A stretch of DNA of 13,499 nucleotides from Planctomycetota bacterium (GCA_023621895.1 JAMOAF010000651.1:1-13499); one strand, 5' to 3'; positions 1 to 8,276 are shown, counted from the first letter of the stretch. The notes: generated by a model from the letters alone, not told the origin. Program-made: numbers and translations.

Positions 1-1825
1 CTTGAAGCAGATATTCCGCGGCCTCGCGTGCGGCCAACGAATCGGCTGGAATCCCCAGGAAATGCCGGCATGCCAGGGCCTCGGCGGTCATTGGCCGGCT
101 GGGCGGTTCGACGGGGCGGTAGGCGGCCAGACCACCGTGCCTGCCCGACGAGACGCTGTCGAGAAAGCGGATGGCGGCCTGTCGGGTGTGTTCCGGCATG
201 GGGATGCCGGCCAACTCCGCGCTTTTGAGGGCCATCAGTTGCCAACCCAACTGGCTCGTATCGCCTTCGTCGCCCGGATTGTACCGCCAGCCGCCGGTGG
301 TGGGATTCTGCGCCGTGATCGTGAACATCACGGCGCGGCGAACCGGGCCTTCGAGCCGTTCGTCGCCGGACATCCCGAAGGCCTCGCTCAAGGCGATTGT
401 CGCCATCGCATGGCAATACATGAAGGCATAGGTGCTTGCCTTGCCGCCCAAATTTCCATTGGCGGCTTGCGACAAGAGCAGGTACTCCAATCCGCGGCGG
501 ACGTTGTCCCGGTGAAGGCCGTCCTGGTGGGTGTGGCCGGCGGCCAGGAACGCCAGCAGCGCCAGGCCGGAGATTCCGGTATCCGCCTGCGCGCCCGCGG
601 AGAAACGATCCCGCCCGTGCACCATCGGCTCCTGTCCGCCGCCATGACGCGCGGGGCTCCAGCGTCCATCGAGTTCTTGATTGTCGGCCAGCCATCGCAA
701 GGCCGCGTGAACGGCTTCTTCGGTTTCGCTTGTCGCCCCGTGGCGGAGGGCAATCTCGGAACGGTTCGGAGCCACTCGGAGTTGATAGGCCTTGGGGATT
801 CGTTCCAGCGGCAGGCGTTGGCGCGGGTTTCCCAGAAGCGGCGGCCCAAGCGGATCGCTGGCATTGCCGGGCGCCACCTCCACCAGCCCGTGTTTCGGCG
901 CCGCGGCGATCGGCGGGCTTGGCTGCACCGGCCGCGCAGCGGACGCCAGCGCCGAAGGAGCCAATAGGCCCGGCGGAGTTGCGTCCTCGGCGCTGGCTCG
1001 CGCCAGGTCGGCCGGGCTGCCGTGAGAAGCGCTGGTCGGCGCATCGATCGGACCAGCCAGAACGCTGCTCGGCTCGACGGCCACGGGCTGTTCCTCCAAT
1101 CGCGGCAGGGGAAGGCTTTGCTCAACCAGCGAGGCCGGCAGGCCTTCCGATTCGGCGCGGCCGGGTTCGGCGCCCGAGGCGCCCGTGTCCGGCTCGAGGC
1201 GATCATTTGGAGTCGGAGGGGTCGGATCGCTGTTCGCCGCGCGGCGCTGAGGTTTCGGGGCATCGATCGGCTCGGCCGAACGGTTTGGCGCGGCCTGGCC
1301 GGCGACGGGAAGTGCCGAGGGCGAATCGGGCTCCGGTTGGAGCGGGCCGTCAACGGCGAGGTCGTCGAGAGGAATCGACGTGGACAATCCTGGACGCGGC
1401 GAGCGCGTGGGGCGTTCGCGCGGGCCGTCGTCCGGCGCGCTGGCGCGCTGCATTTCGAGCGACGCGGGGGCGATCGACGATTGGTGGTGATGGCTGGCCC
1501 ACGGCCGAGGGCGCTCGACGCCGGACTCGGGCGAGCGGGCATCCAAGGGATCCCCGTCGTTGAGCGCAATGTGGACAATCGGCTCGGGCGCCCGCTGCGG
1601 CATGCCGGTGACGATCTGCACCGTGGTTGCGTAGCCCGCCAGCAGCACGTGGGCGAGAATCGAGAGCAGCAGGCACTTTCTCAGCAGCCGAGTCTGTCCC
1701 CAGCGAGTCCGCGAGAGGATGAGCAGGGCGATGGTCACCGCCCCGATGCCCAACCAGAGGACAATGACCGTCCAGGAAAGGCCTCTCGCCAGATGGATCC
1801 ATTGGTCGTATGAAAACCAGCGCAT
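1..1825 (-). CDS. Membrane-anchored protein with squalene-cyclase-like toroid domain (3' end outside the window)
   Basis: The frame is open from the ATG at 1825 to the left edge (608 codons, no stop), so the C-terminus is missing. Residues about 18-37 and 51-70 form two hydrophobic membrane segments. They are followed by roughly 290 residues of Pro/Ala/Ser-rich low-complexity linker. From about residue 365 to the edge the protein is ordered, with repeats of the prenyltransferase/squalene-oxidase type: RWLADNQELDGRW, GISGLALLAFLAAGHTH, YCHAMATIALSEAFGMS and NPTTGGWRYNPGDEGDTSQLGW. This is the alpha/alpha-toroid fold. The catalytic DXDD motif of true squalene-hopene cyclases is not seen, so enzymatic activity is doubtful and a binding or structural role is likelier. 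The gene starts 2 bases after the stop of the TolR-type gene, which suggests translational coupling and a shared role in the envelope complex. Fold assignment is fairly secure; function is unknown. Confidence 0.8.
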   Translation of the reverse strand, partial: MRWFSYDQWIHLARGLSWTVIVLWLGIGAVTIALLILSRTRWGQTRLLRKCLLLSILAHVLLAGYATTVQIVTGMPQRAPEPIVHIALNDGDPLDARSPESGVERPRPWASHHHQSSIAPASLEMQRASAPDDGPRERPTRSPRPGLSTSIPLDDLAVDGPLQPEPDSPSALPVAGQAAPNRSAEPIDAPKPQRRAANSDPTPPTPNDRLEPDTGASGAEPGRAESEGLPASLVEQSLPLPRLEEQPVAVEPSSVLAGPIDAPTSASHGSPADLARASAEDATPPGLLAPSALASAARPVQPSPPIAAAPKHGLVEVAPGNASDPLGPPLLGNPRQRLPLERIPKAYQLRVAPNRSEIALRHGATSETEEAVHAALRWLADNQELDGRWSPARHGGGQEPMVHGRDRFSAGAQADTGISGLALLAFLAAGHTHQDGLHRDNVRRGLEYLLLSQAANGNLGGKASTYAFMYCHAMATIALSEAFGMSGDERLEGPVRRAVMFTITAQNPTTGGWRYNPGDEGDTSQLGWQLMALKSAELAGIPMPEHTRQAAIRFLDSVSSGRHGGLAAYRPVEPPSRPMTAEALACRHFLGIPADSLAAREAAEYLLQ

Positions 1826-1827
1826 GG

Positions 1828-2250
1828 CTACCTTCTCACCGCTTTTGGGCGGACCGAGATTCCCAACTCGCGGACCTCCGCCTCGCGGCAAGCGCTGAGC
1901 ACTTCGGCAACGTGCTGGAATTTGCCGTCGGCGTCGCCGCGGACGAGGACTCCCAAGTCCTGGTACTGCTGCCTCGATGCCCGCAGTTGCCGCGTGAGAT
2001 CCTCCAGATCGGCAACCGGCGTCCGGTCGAGCATGATCTGGCCGTCTTGATACACGTTGACCACCCGAGGCTCGGGGGCCGGCGTGAGGGCCTCGATGTT
2101 TGACACTTCGGGCACGCGGAGCCCGATCTTCCGCTCGAGTTCCGAGAATTCCGTGCCCACCATGAAGAAGATGATCAATAGGAAGACGACGTCGATCATC
2201 GGCGTCAGGTTGAGGGTCGGCTGTTCATCCGAATGGGTTTTCAGCGGCAT
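1828..2250 (-). CDS. ExbD/TolR-family biopolymer transport protein
   Basis: This 140-residue protein has the normal size and layout of ExbD/TolR: a short cytoplasmic N-terminus, one membrane helix at about 18-35 and a periplasmic domain. The helix opens with LTPMIDVVFLLIIFFMV. Asp20 corresponds to the conserved membrane aspartate that carries protons through ExbD/TolR channels. The C-terminal part (about residues 60-135) contains the usual family strand pattern, with VLVRGDADGKFQHVAEVLSA resembling the I..D....Y..V..V region of the family. The ATG at 2250 is preceded by AGGAGGT at 2264-2270, a strong though somewhat distant ribosome binding site. It lies 6 bases after the TolQ-type gene and 2 bases before the toroid-domain gene. 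It should form the stator with the TolQ-type protein. Whether it belongs to an Exb, Tol or Agl-like branch cannot be told from sequence alone. Confidence 0.93.
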   Translation of the reverse strand: MPLKTHSDEQPTLNLTPMIDVVFLLIIFFMVGTEFSELERKIGLRVPEVSNIEALTPAPEPRVVNVYQDGQIMLDRTPVADLEDLTRQLRASRQQYQDLGVLVRGDADGKFQHVAEVLSACREAEVRELGISVRPKAVRR

Positions 2251-2256
2251 GGCCGA

Positions 2257-3117
2257 TCACGCGACCTCCTTCTTTGGGCTTCGGCGCGACTTCGGGGCCG
2301 GACCGCTCGCGCCCCTTGCCTCAAGCTCCTCGGCCGAGATTACGTTCACGAGGCTCTGGCCAAGGGCGTCGATCTCGATGATCAGGCGGTCCACTCGGCT
2401 GACAAAGTACATGTAGACGATCAAGGCCGGGATGGCGACCGACAGGCCGGCGGCCGTCGTCAGCAGGGCCTCGCTGATTCCAGCGGCGAGCAGTTCGGGC
2501 CGGCCCATCGCGTCGCTCGTGGCAATCGCGTTGAAGGCGCGGATCATGCCGACGACGGTCCCCAGCAGGCCCAGCAGGGGACTGACCGTGGCGATGCCGT
2601 TGAACAGCCGCAGGTAGCGGCGGAGGCCATTGGTGACGCGCTCGCCGCTGTCGATGATCGCCTGCTCGACTTCCACGCCCGGCCGCCCCCATTTCCTGAC
2701 TGCGCCGGCGAACACCTCGGCGACCGGCGACCCGTTCTCCTCGCACAATTGCAGCGCGGCGTCGCGTTCCAGTTCCCCCGCGCGAATCTGTTCGAGGAAG
2801 CGCTTGACGAACGGGCGCGGGATGATCCGGCCTCGGCGGAGACTGACCAACCGCTCGAAGATCAGCGCCACCAGCAGCAGCGAGCAGCCGGCAAGCGGGA
2901 TCATCAAGACGCCGCCGTCCTGCATGATATTCCAGAGATTCCGCGTTGGGATCGGCTCCTCGTCGGCGACCGGGGCCGCGCGCCGGTCCGGCGGCGGGTC
3001 CATCCTGGAGACCTCCTGAGAGCAAACCGCGGCCGCAACCCCGAGCAGGAGGGTTATCGCGCAGAGAGTTCGCGCTGCCCACGCGCCGGGCAGCCGGTGA
3101 TTCGAGGGATGAGTCAT
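2257..3117 (-). CDS. MotA/TolQ/ExbB-family proton channel protein with N-terminal signal sequence
   Basis: This 286-residue protein has the three-helix TolQ/ExbB core: helices at about 69-89, 174-193 and 218-240, and a cytoplasmic domain between the first two. The signature ATVSPLLGLLGTVVGMIRAF (176-195) and the segment GISEALLTTAAGLSVAIPAL (213-232) are typical of the family. Ahead of this lies an extra part: a signal-sequence-like stretch (hydrophobic core about 17-31) and a Pro/Arg-rich linker, as in the longer planctomycete and delta-proteobacterial members. The ATG at 3117 was chosen because it puts the signal sequence at the N-terminus. A GTG at 3162 would add 15 polar residues and cut the gap to the TPR gene from 48 to 3 bases. 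The tail is basic (KSRRSPKKEVA). It should pair with the TolR-type protein to convert proton flow into mechanical work across the envelope. Confidence 0.93.
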   Translation of the reverse strand: MTHPSNHRLPGAWAARTLCAITLLLGVAAAVCSQEVSRMDPPPDRRAAPVADEEPIPTRNLWNIMQDGGVLMIPLAGCSLLLVALIFERLVSLRRGRIIPRPFVKRFLEQIRAGELERDAALQLCEENGSPVAEVFAGAVRKWGRPGVEVEQAIIDSGERVTNGLRRYLRLFNGIATVSPLLGLLGTVVGMIRAFNAIATSDAMGRPELLAAGISEALLTTAAGLSVAIPALIVYMYFVSRVDRLIIEIDALGQSLVNVISAEELEARGASGPAPKSRRSPKKEVA

Positions 3118-3165
3118 GGCAATTCTCGTTTCAGATTGGTCTTCTTTTCCTGCGTTGTCCACGGC

Positions 3166-6162
3166 CTATCGGATTCTGCTCGCCGCGGGGCTGGCGAAAC
3201 GCCGGTCCCCTGGCGAGTCTTCGCTCCGCAGGCAGAGGCCGGCCTCTTGGGCGGCGAGCGATTGGGGATACTCATTGAGGACTTGTTGATAAAGTTGCCG
3301 CGCCTCGGCGTGCTTGCCGGCGAGTTGCCGGCATTTACCGGCCTGTAGCAGCGCGGCGGCCTGAAGCTCCGGATAGTCGTAAAAGATCTCGACTTGCATG
3401 TAGCCGCGAAAGGCCTGCGTGTAGTCTTTCTGGTGGAAATACGTCTCGGCAATCATCAACTGGGCCTTGGCGGCCGTCTCCGTCCGCTGGCCGGCGGGCG
3501 AATCGATGACTCGCTGGTAAGCCTCGCGAGCCTCGGTCAGCCGGGCCCGCGCCGCCAGGCAGCGGCCCAACACGTAGTCAACCTCATGTTGCTCGGCAAA
3601 GCCGGGAAACTCGCCGGCAATCGCCCCGGCTTGCTCGTGGGCCTCGTCCCAGCGGTTCGCTTCGGCGTGCAACTGCGCGACGCGCAGCCGGGCCGCCGCG
3701 GTGATCGCGTCGCCGCGAGCAGCCTCGATTATCCGCTTGAAATGTTCGAGGGCCGCCGGATCGTGGTCGCGATAGAGGGCTTCGGCCGCCCCGAATTCGG
3801 CCGCGGCAACCAGCCGGCTGTCGGAGCATTCGGCCAGCAGCCGCTCAAATCGCTCGCGCGCTGGCCGCCAATCCTTGGCCGCCAGTGCAACCTGGCCGCC
3901 GAGGTAAAGAACGCGGTCGAGAATCTCTCCTTTGCCCTCGCTCGCCAGAACGTCGGCGATCACCGCCTCCGCGTCGCCGCAACAACCGCTTGCGAGATGG
4001 CCCTGGGCCACGGCAACGGCCGCGTGCACCCAATAGGGGCTCTCGCGATGGCCCTGGTAGAGGCGGAGGAACAGCTCGCCGGCTCGCCGCGACTCTCCTC
4101 GCTCGCGGAGCAGCCACGCCAGGCTGTAGAGGGCGCCGGCCGTATGATCGCCCGGCTCGGCCTCGGCGATCCGTTCGTACATCTCGATCGCCGACGCCGG
4201 CCGGCCGAGGCGTTCGGCCACCCGAGCAGCACACCACGACGCCTCGGACCAATAGGGCGACTGGCGCCCGTCGCGAACGACCGCGTGCAACATTTCCCAG
4301 GCGGATTCCAGGTCGCCGATCTTCTCGAGTGTCTTGCCGCGGAGCAGCCTGGCCTCGAAGGCGAGTTTCTCCTGGAGCGGCAGATTCAGAGCGGCAGACA
4401 GCGCCTTGTCCGCTTCCGCGTAGTCCGACGCGTGAAAGCGGCACCAGGCCAGACCCACCAAGGCACGGCCGCGTTGAGACGGATCGGCCTTTTGGTCGAG
4501 CACCCGCTCGTAGAACGCCGCCGCGGTTTCGAACTCGCCCGCCTCGAGCGCGGCCTCGGCAACCTGTTCGGCCGAATCGGCCGGCAGGCTCTCTCCGCTC
4601 CCGTAATCCGAATCGCTCTGCCCGGCGAACGCCTCGTCGTAGCGGCGCCGGGCATCGTCGAAACGGCCGCACCGGGCGCAGCAGACCGCCAGCAAGGCCA
4701 ATGCCTGGCGCCGGCTGGCCTGGTCCGCAGTCTCAAGATACGCTTCCAGTGGTTCGATGGCGGCGGCGAATCGCCGTTGGCCTTCGTGGGCCATGCCGAG
4801 CAAGAATAAGTCACTCGCCTTCTTCTCCGCGCCAACGTCGTCGAGCCGGTGGAGCGTAGCCTCGGCCTCGCCGTAATGGTTTTGCTCGAGCTGGGCCCGG
4901 GCCTGCATCCGCAGCACAGCGGCGGCCAGGCCGCTGTGGGGGAAGCTGGCCAAAAAACCCTGGATTTCCACTTCGAGCCGCGAGTAATCCTTCTGCTGTA
5001 GCAGCGATTGGACCTTCGCGCGGCCGATGTCGTCGAGCCAGGGATCGTCAGGCGCGGCAGCCGCCGTGCCCCTTTCGAAGAGACTCATGGCGTCGGCCAA
5101 ACGCCCGGCTGCCAACTGCGATTCTCCGGCGTGGAAGTAGAGTCCGCCCAGCGTGACCCTGGGAAGATGCTCGCTGCCGGCTTCCGCGGGCGCTGCGTTT
5201 TCCGCTGCGCCGGCGCTAAGGCGATCAACGGTCGCGAGAAACGCCTTGGACGCCAGATCCCACTCGGATCGCGCCTTGTGGCAGAGTCCCACCCAGTAGA
5301 GGGCTTCGGTTCCGAGCCGCGGGTGGCCTTGCATCGACTGGAAGACCGCGGCGGCTTCGGCGTGGCGGCCCAGCTTGACCAGCGCCCACCCCCTGCCCAT
5401 TTGCGCACTGGAGGCCCAGGGATCGGCCGGGTCGTACTCCAGGGTGGAAAAGGCCTCGATCGCCGCGTCGTAGCGGGCGGCGGCGTAGCAGAGCGCGCCG
5501 AGGCGGAATTGGGCCTCGCCGGCCAATCGGCTGTTCCTCTTGGCCGCCAGCGCCAAGTAATATCGTTCCGCTTCGTCGCGATTGCCGAGCGATTCCAGGG
5601 CCCGAGCCAGGCCCAGCCGGCAATCGTCCTGAAACTGGCCGCCGGGAAAATCCTGTAGTGATTTGCGGAAAAGCGATTCGGCTTCGCCAGCCGCCCCGGC
5701 TCGCAACGCCAGGTGGCCGCGGTAGGTCAGCACAAGACCGCTGAGCGGATCGTTGCCGTAGGTTTCCGTGAACGCTTCGAGTCGGCGGCGCGCCTCCTCC
5801 GGCTGTTCGCTCAAGTACGCGCACTCAGCCGCGCGAAACAATGCCTGGCGGCGGTACTCGCCGCCGGGTTGGTTGGCCAGGTAACGGTCAAAATGACCTT
5901 GGGCCTCGCGAAAACGGTTCTGTTGGACGAGCGCCTCGCCGAGGTAGAATCGAGCCTTGTCGCAATCGGCATGGCCGGGTTCCTGCGTCAACATCGCCGC
6001 GAACTCCTCGGCGGCTGCCTCCCACTGCTGGCGAGCGTATAGCCCCTTGGCAAATTGATAGCGATCCTGTCCGCCATCGCGACCGCCGCCCGAAGCAGGG
6101 CGGCCAGCCAGCGCCAAGAGCAGAACCACCAAGGCAATCTCTGGATGAAATCGGACTTTCAT
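3166..6162 (-). CDS. Exported TPR-repeat protein, 998 residues
   Basis: The ATG at 6162 begins a 998-residue protein with a typical signal peptide (KVRFHPEIALVVLLLALAG, cleavage near residue 25). The rest is almost wholly tetratricopeptide-like helical repeats, with recurring patterns of A..Y..G..L...G....A...F..ll...P. Clear examples are YQFAKGLYARQQWEAAAEEF near the N-terminus and AQLMIAETYFHQKDYTQAF near the C-terminus. The spacing and the DFPGG / EYPQS turns recall the BamD/CpoB (YbgF) type found in envelope assembly and Tol systems. The frame is open upstream to 6585, but that part overlaps the lipoprotein gene, has poor composition and would bury the signal peptide, so the 6162 start is preferred despite a weak ribosome binding site. 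It is the first gene of the operon with the TolQ/TolR-type genes and probably acts as the periplasmic scaffold of that machine. The precise partner is unknown. Confidence 0.9.
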   Translation of the reverse strand: MKVRFHPEIALVVLLLALAGRPASGGGRDGGQDRYQFAKGLYARQQWEAAAEEFAAMLTQEPGHADCDKARFYLGEALVQQNRFREAQGHFDRYLANQPGGEYRRQALFRAAECAYLSEQPEEARRRLEAFTETYGNDPLSGLVLTYRGHLALRAGAAGEAESLFRKSLQDFPGGQFQDDCRLGLARALESLGNRDEAERYYLALAAKRNSRLAGEAQFRLGALCYAAARYDAAIEAFSTLEYDPADPWASSAQMGRGWALVKLGRHAEAAAVFQSMQGHPRLGTEALYWVGLCHKARSEWDLASKAFLATVDRLSAGAAENAAPAEAGSEHLPRVTLGGLYFHAGESQLAAGRLADAMSLFERGTAAAAPDDPWLDDIGRAKVQSLLQQKDYSRLEVEIQGFLASFPHSGLAAAVLRMQARAQLEQNHYGEAEATLHRLDDVGAEKKASDLFLLGMAHEGQRRFAAAIEPLEAYLETADQASRRQALALLAVCCARCGRFDDARRRYDEAFAGQSDSDYGSGESLPADSAEQVAEAALEAGEFETAAAFYERVLDQKADPSQRGRALVGLAWCRFHASDYAEADKALSAALNLPLQEKLAFEARLLRGKTLEKIGDLESAWEMLHAVVRDGRQSPYWSEASWCAARVAERLGRPASAIEMYERIAEAEPGDHTAGALYSLAWLLRERGESRRAGELFLRLYQGHRESPYWVHAAVAVAQGHLASGCCGDAEAVIADVLASEGKGEILDRVLYLGGQVALAAKDWRPARERFERLLAECSDSRLVAAAEFGAAEALYRDHDPAALEHFKRIIEAARGDAITAAARLRVAQLHAEANRWDEAHEQAGAIAGEFPGFAEQHEVDYVLGRCLAARARLTEAREAYQRVIDSPAGQRTETAAKAQLMIAETYFHQKDYTQAFRGYMQVEIFYDYPELQAAALLQAGKCRQLAGKHAEARQLYQQVLNEYPQSLAAQEAGLCLRSEDSPGDRRFASPAASRIR

Positions 6163-6226
6163 GGCTGGTGACGCCATCGAACAAGCAAAAGCTCCCGCCA
6201 TGCGTGGTGAGCAACGAACCGCCCGT

Positions 6227-6242
6227 GCCCCACGGCTGGGGC
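6227..6242. other. Small GC-rich hairpin upstream of the TPR gene
   Basis: GCCCCA and TGGGGC form a perfect 6-bp stem with the four-base loop CGGC, 65 bases upstream of the TPR start codon and downstream of the preceding terminator. It would fall in the 5' leader of the operon if transcription starts upstream of it. No role can be assigned, and no convincing -35/-10 pair was found in 6163-6272. Confidence 0.35.
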
Positions 6243-6272
6243 GTTGGAAAAGACCCCGCGGAAACGGCCACG

Positions 6273-6317
6273 AAAAAACCCGGCGACATCGAGGCTCGTG
6301 GACCGATGCCGCCGGGT
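6273..6317 (-). terminator. Intrinsic terminator of the lipoprotein gene
   Basis: On the minus strand a 14-bp stem (arms 6304-6317 and 6278-6291, ACCCGGCG.. with CGATG..CGGGT) has one G-U pair, a 12-base loop and a run of six T's at 6278-6273. It lies about 120 bases past the stop codon of the lipoprotein gene and upstream of the TPR operon, so it separates two transcription units. Confidence 0.9.
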
Positions 6318-6434
6318 GGACTATCTGCTTTAAGGAAAACCACCGCGGCGCGGGCGAGTCGGCGCCGTTTCGAGCGGCCCGTTGCCCGGCGCCTCCCGCG
6401 GGCTTGGACCCGGCACGCTTCCGCCCCGCGGGCT

Positions 6435-7010
6435 TCAGTAGTTGCTGGTCAACCCGCCCTCGACGTTGCCGACCACGTGCAGGTGGTTGTGGTCGATGTA
6501 GACCACCTCTTGCGCGTTCTCGTTGATCACCGTGTAAGGAATCGGCCAGCCGACGTTCGTCCGCTCGGTGAAGTAGATCGTGCACTTGTAGTGGGCATGG
6601 TGCAGCTGGGCCGGGCCGATCAGCGGATAGACCCGCGGCGGATCGACGTGGTCCTGGATCGGCTCGGTGACAATCCGCACGTTGTTTCGCTGCACTTCAT
6701 GCAGGAACGGCAGGCCCCCCTCGACCGGCCGGGCCTTCTCCAGGGCGCGAATGATCTCGTCGTCGCTCGGCGGATCGAGCGCCACGGCCGGCCCGCCCTG
6801 GGTCAGCGGGCCGAGGATCGGAACCATGTCGTAGCGTTCCTTCTGATAGGCCTGGTCCTCCGCCTTGTCCTGGAAATAGGGGCTCAGCGGGATCGGGTAG
6901 AGGCAGAGTGAATTGCGGATGTTCGGCCCGTAGGTCGTGCAGCCGCTGGAAGCAGCCAGGCCTAGCAGGACGACTCCCAGGGCGATCGTGGATGCAGTCT
7001 TGCGGTACAT
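6435..7010 (-). CDS. Putative lipoprotein of unknown function
   Basis: This 191-residue protein has a lipoprotein-type leader: basic MYRK, hydrophobic core TASTIALGVVLLGLAA and then SSGC, with Cys24 as the probable lipidated residue. The -3 position is Ser rather than the usual Leu, so the lipobox is imperfect. The mature part holds no repeats or membrane helices. It has Pro-rich turns (YPIPLSPYF, IGPAQLHHAHYKC) and a His-rich C-terminal stretch, YIDHNHLHVVG. I do not recognise a named family; it resembles the short conserved lipoproteins often seen in planctomycetes. The ATG at 7010 was chosen over one at 7037 because GAGGTGA lies 5 bases upstream and the leader then starts correctly. It appears monocistronic: a terminator follows it, and another terminator separates it from the BON gene upstream. 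A surface or envelope location is inferred only from the leader. Confidence 0.8.
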   Translation of the reverse strand: MYRKTASTIALGVVLLGLAASSGCTTYGPNIRNSLCLYPIPLSPYFQDKAEDQAYQKERYDMVPILGPLTQGGPAVALDPPSDDEIIRALEKARPVEGGLPFLHEVQRNNVRIVTEPIQDHVDPPRVYPLIGPAQLHHAHYKCTIYFTERTNVGWPIPYTVINENAQEVVYIDHNHLHVVGNVEGGLTSNY

Positions 7011-7015
7011 CGATT

Positions 7016-7022
7016 TCACCTC
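7016..7022 (-). promoter_or_regulatory. Ribosome binding site fixing the lipoprotein start
   Basis: GAGGTGA on the minus strand lies 5 bases before the ATG at 7010. It is a good anti-SD match and decides for this start over the in-frame ATG 27 bases upstream. Confidence 0.75.
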
Positions 7023-7252
7023 GACGTTTAAGTGCATGGGTCGGGACCGATCGAGTCGCTCGGCGCCGACGGTAAAGGTTTTCCCTTAGCGCGCCGGAAG
7101 AGGCAAACCCCTCGCGACCACCTCCCCCGACTACCATTGTTATCGTGAGAAACTATGCCAGACTTGCAGGTTTTTCCACTCGTAACGGTCAAATGGTTAA
7201 AACCGGCTGCGGCCGCTGGAGTGGAGACCGCGGCGGCATCGCCGGGATCAAT

Positions 7253-7290
7253 AAAAAAACCCCCGCGCGGACCGGCGCCGCGCGAGGGTT
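7253..7290 (-). terminator. Intrinsic terminator of the BON-domain gene
   Basis: The minus strand carries AACCCTCGCGCGG, a 7-base loop and CCGCGCGGGGGTT (13-bp stem with one G-U pair), then a T-rich run (TTTTTTTAT). It begins 20 bases after the stop codon of the BON-domain gene. The other face has only four T's after the stem, so it may work weakly in the plus direction too. Confidence 0.92.
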
Positions 7291-7309
7291 TTGTCGCTAC
7301 CAGAAGGCG

Positions 7310-8263
7310 TTACTTATGGGGGCGGAACAGACCGGAGAACGGACCGCGAGCGGTGCCGTCGTCGAAGTCGAGGTTCCACCAGCCGTCATGCCACTCGAGC
7401 GTAACCTTCCGCCATCCCAGCGGCACCTGGGGATAGGGGTAGAAGGGGCCGATATAGGGCCACGCCGCGGGCGAGTATTTCTTCGGATAGGTCAAGGCCG
7501 CGTAGTTCGGATAGGCCGCATAGCTGGGCCAGGCGTAATTCGGCAGGTTCGGCTGGTCGTAGCAGGCCGGAGCCGCGCCGACGCCGACCGGCGCCACGTA
7601 CTGAGGAGCCGGCGCGCCTCCTTGCGTGTACGCCACCGGGACCGGGCGTCCCACGGGGACCATGCCCGCCTCGGGGCCGGCCGAACTCTCGACCGCCACG
7701 GGCGCCGGCGGAATCTCCATCGACCCGGCCTGCGCGATTGCCAGCGTCGGAATGGCGGACGTGTTGTCGAAGGACGACGCCACCGGCGAAGCGTGTGGCG
7801 TTCGCGACTTGACGGATTGCAGCCGCGCGGCGGTCGCCGTCACCTGGCTCGCCGCCGTCCGCTCGTAGTTCCCCCAAGGCTGGCTCGTGCGGCGTTCGGG
7901 AGCGGTGGCCCCCTGCATTTGTCGCAGCGGCCCACCCAGCAAGTTGTTCATCGAGAGCTTCTGCTTCGAACCGGCCGGCTTCCCGGGCGAGGCAACCGTC
8001 AGGTTGTTGACAACCCGCTCGACGCCCTCGGACTGCATCGCCACGCGAAGCGCCGCATTCATCTGATCTTGGCTGGTCACTTGGCCGCGCAGCCAGGCGG
8101 TGCCGTCCTGGTACTTCACTCCGATCTTGTAGCCTTCGAGTTGGCCACTTTCACGAAGGTTGACGGCAATCTGCTCGGCAATCTCCTGGTTACTCGCCAT
8201 TGCCAAGGTCGGCAACGCCATCACTACGGCGATAACCGTAAGTACGTAAGACAAACGTCGCAT
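7310..8263 (-). CDS. Secreted BON-domain protein with Pro/Tyr-rich C-terminus
   Basis: This 317-residue protein has a signal peptide (MRRLSYVLTVIAVVMALPTL, cleavage after AMA at about 23). A single BON domain follows at about 26-91: IAEQIAVNLRESGQLEGYKI, then DGTAWLRGQV with the conserved Gly60, then ALRVAMQSEGVERVVNNL. BON domains bind phospholipid or envelope surfaces, as in OsmY and related proteins. Residues about 95-200 are low-complexity. Residues about 205-280 are rich in Pro, Ala and Tyr, with a YP/NYA pattern. The last 50 residues are Trp/Phe-rich (WRKVTLEWHDGWWNLDFDDG) and look like a folded module of their own. The start at 8263 is fixed by AAGGAGG 6 bases upstream, although the frame stays open further. 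It has its own terminator. An envelope-stress or cell-surface role is likely, but the exact function is unknown. Confidence 0.88.
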   Translation of the reverse strand: MRRLSYVLTVIAVVMALPTLAMASNQEIAEQIAVNLRESGQLEGYKIGVKYQDGTAWLRGQVTSQDQMNAALRVAMQSEGVERVVNNLTVASPGKPAGSKQKLSMNNLLGGPLRQMQGATAPERRTSQPWGNYERTAASQVTATAARLQSVKSRTPHASPVASSFDNTSAIPTLAIAQAGSMEIPPAPVAVESSAGPEAGMVPVGRPVPVAYTQGGAPAPQYVAPVGVGAAPACYDQPNLPNYAWPSYAAYPNYAALTYPKKYSPAAWPYIGPFYPYPQVPLGWRKVTLEWHDGWWNLDFDDGTARGPFSGLFRPHK

Positions 8264-8269
8264 GCCTTC

Positions 8270-8276
8270 CCTCCTT
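8270..8276 (-). promoter_or_regulatory. Strong ribosome binding site of the BON-domain gene
   Basis: AAGGAGG on the minus strand with a 6-base spacer to the ATG at 8263. It is the strongest Shine-Dalgarno sequence in the window and settles the start within a longer open frame. Confidence 0.85.

Noticed and set aside
2..967. Long plus-strand open frames across 1-1813 (also 436-1563 and 1022-1813)
   Set aside because: Antisense shadows of the toroid-domain gene; Arg/Pro/Gly-rich products with no domain, while the minus frame through 1825 gives a clear membrane-plus-toroid protein.
388..1578. Minus-strand 396-residue open frame
   Set aside because: Out of frame with the real gene on the same strand; low-complexity Arg/Pro/Ser product typical of GC-rich shadow frames.
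3394..4809. Long plus-strand frames opposite the TPR gene
   Set aside because: Antisense to a well-supported TPR-repeat gene and without recognisable domains.
6163..6585. N-terminal extension of the TPR gene to 6585
   Set aside because: It would overlap the lipoprotein gene, cross its terminator and place a clean signal peptide inside the protein.
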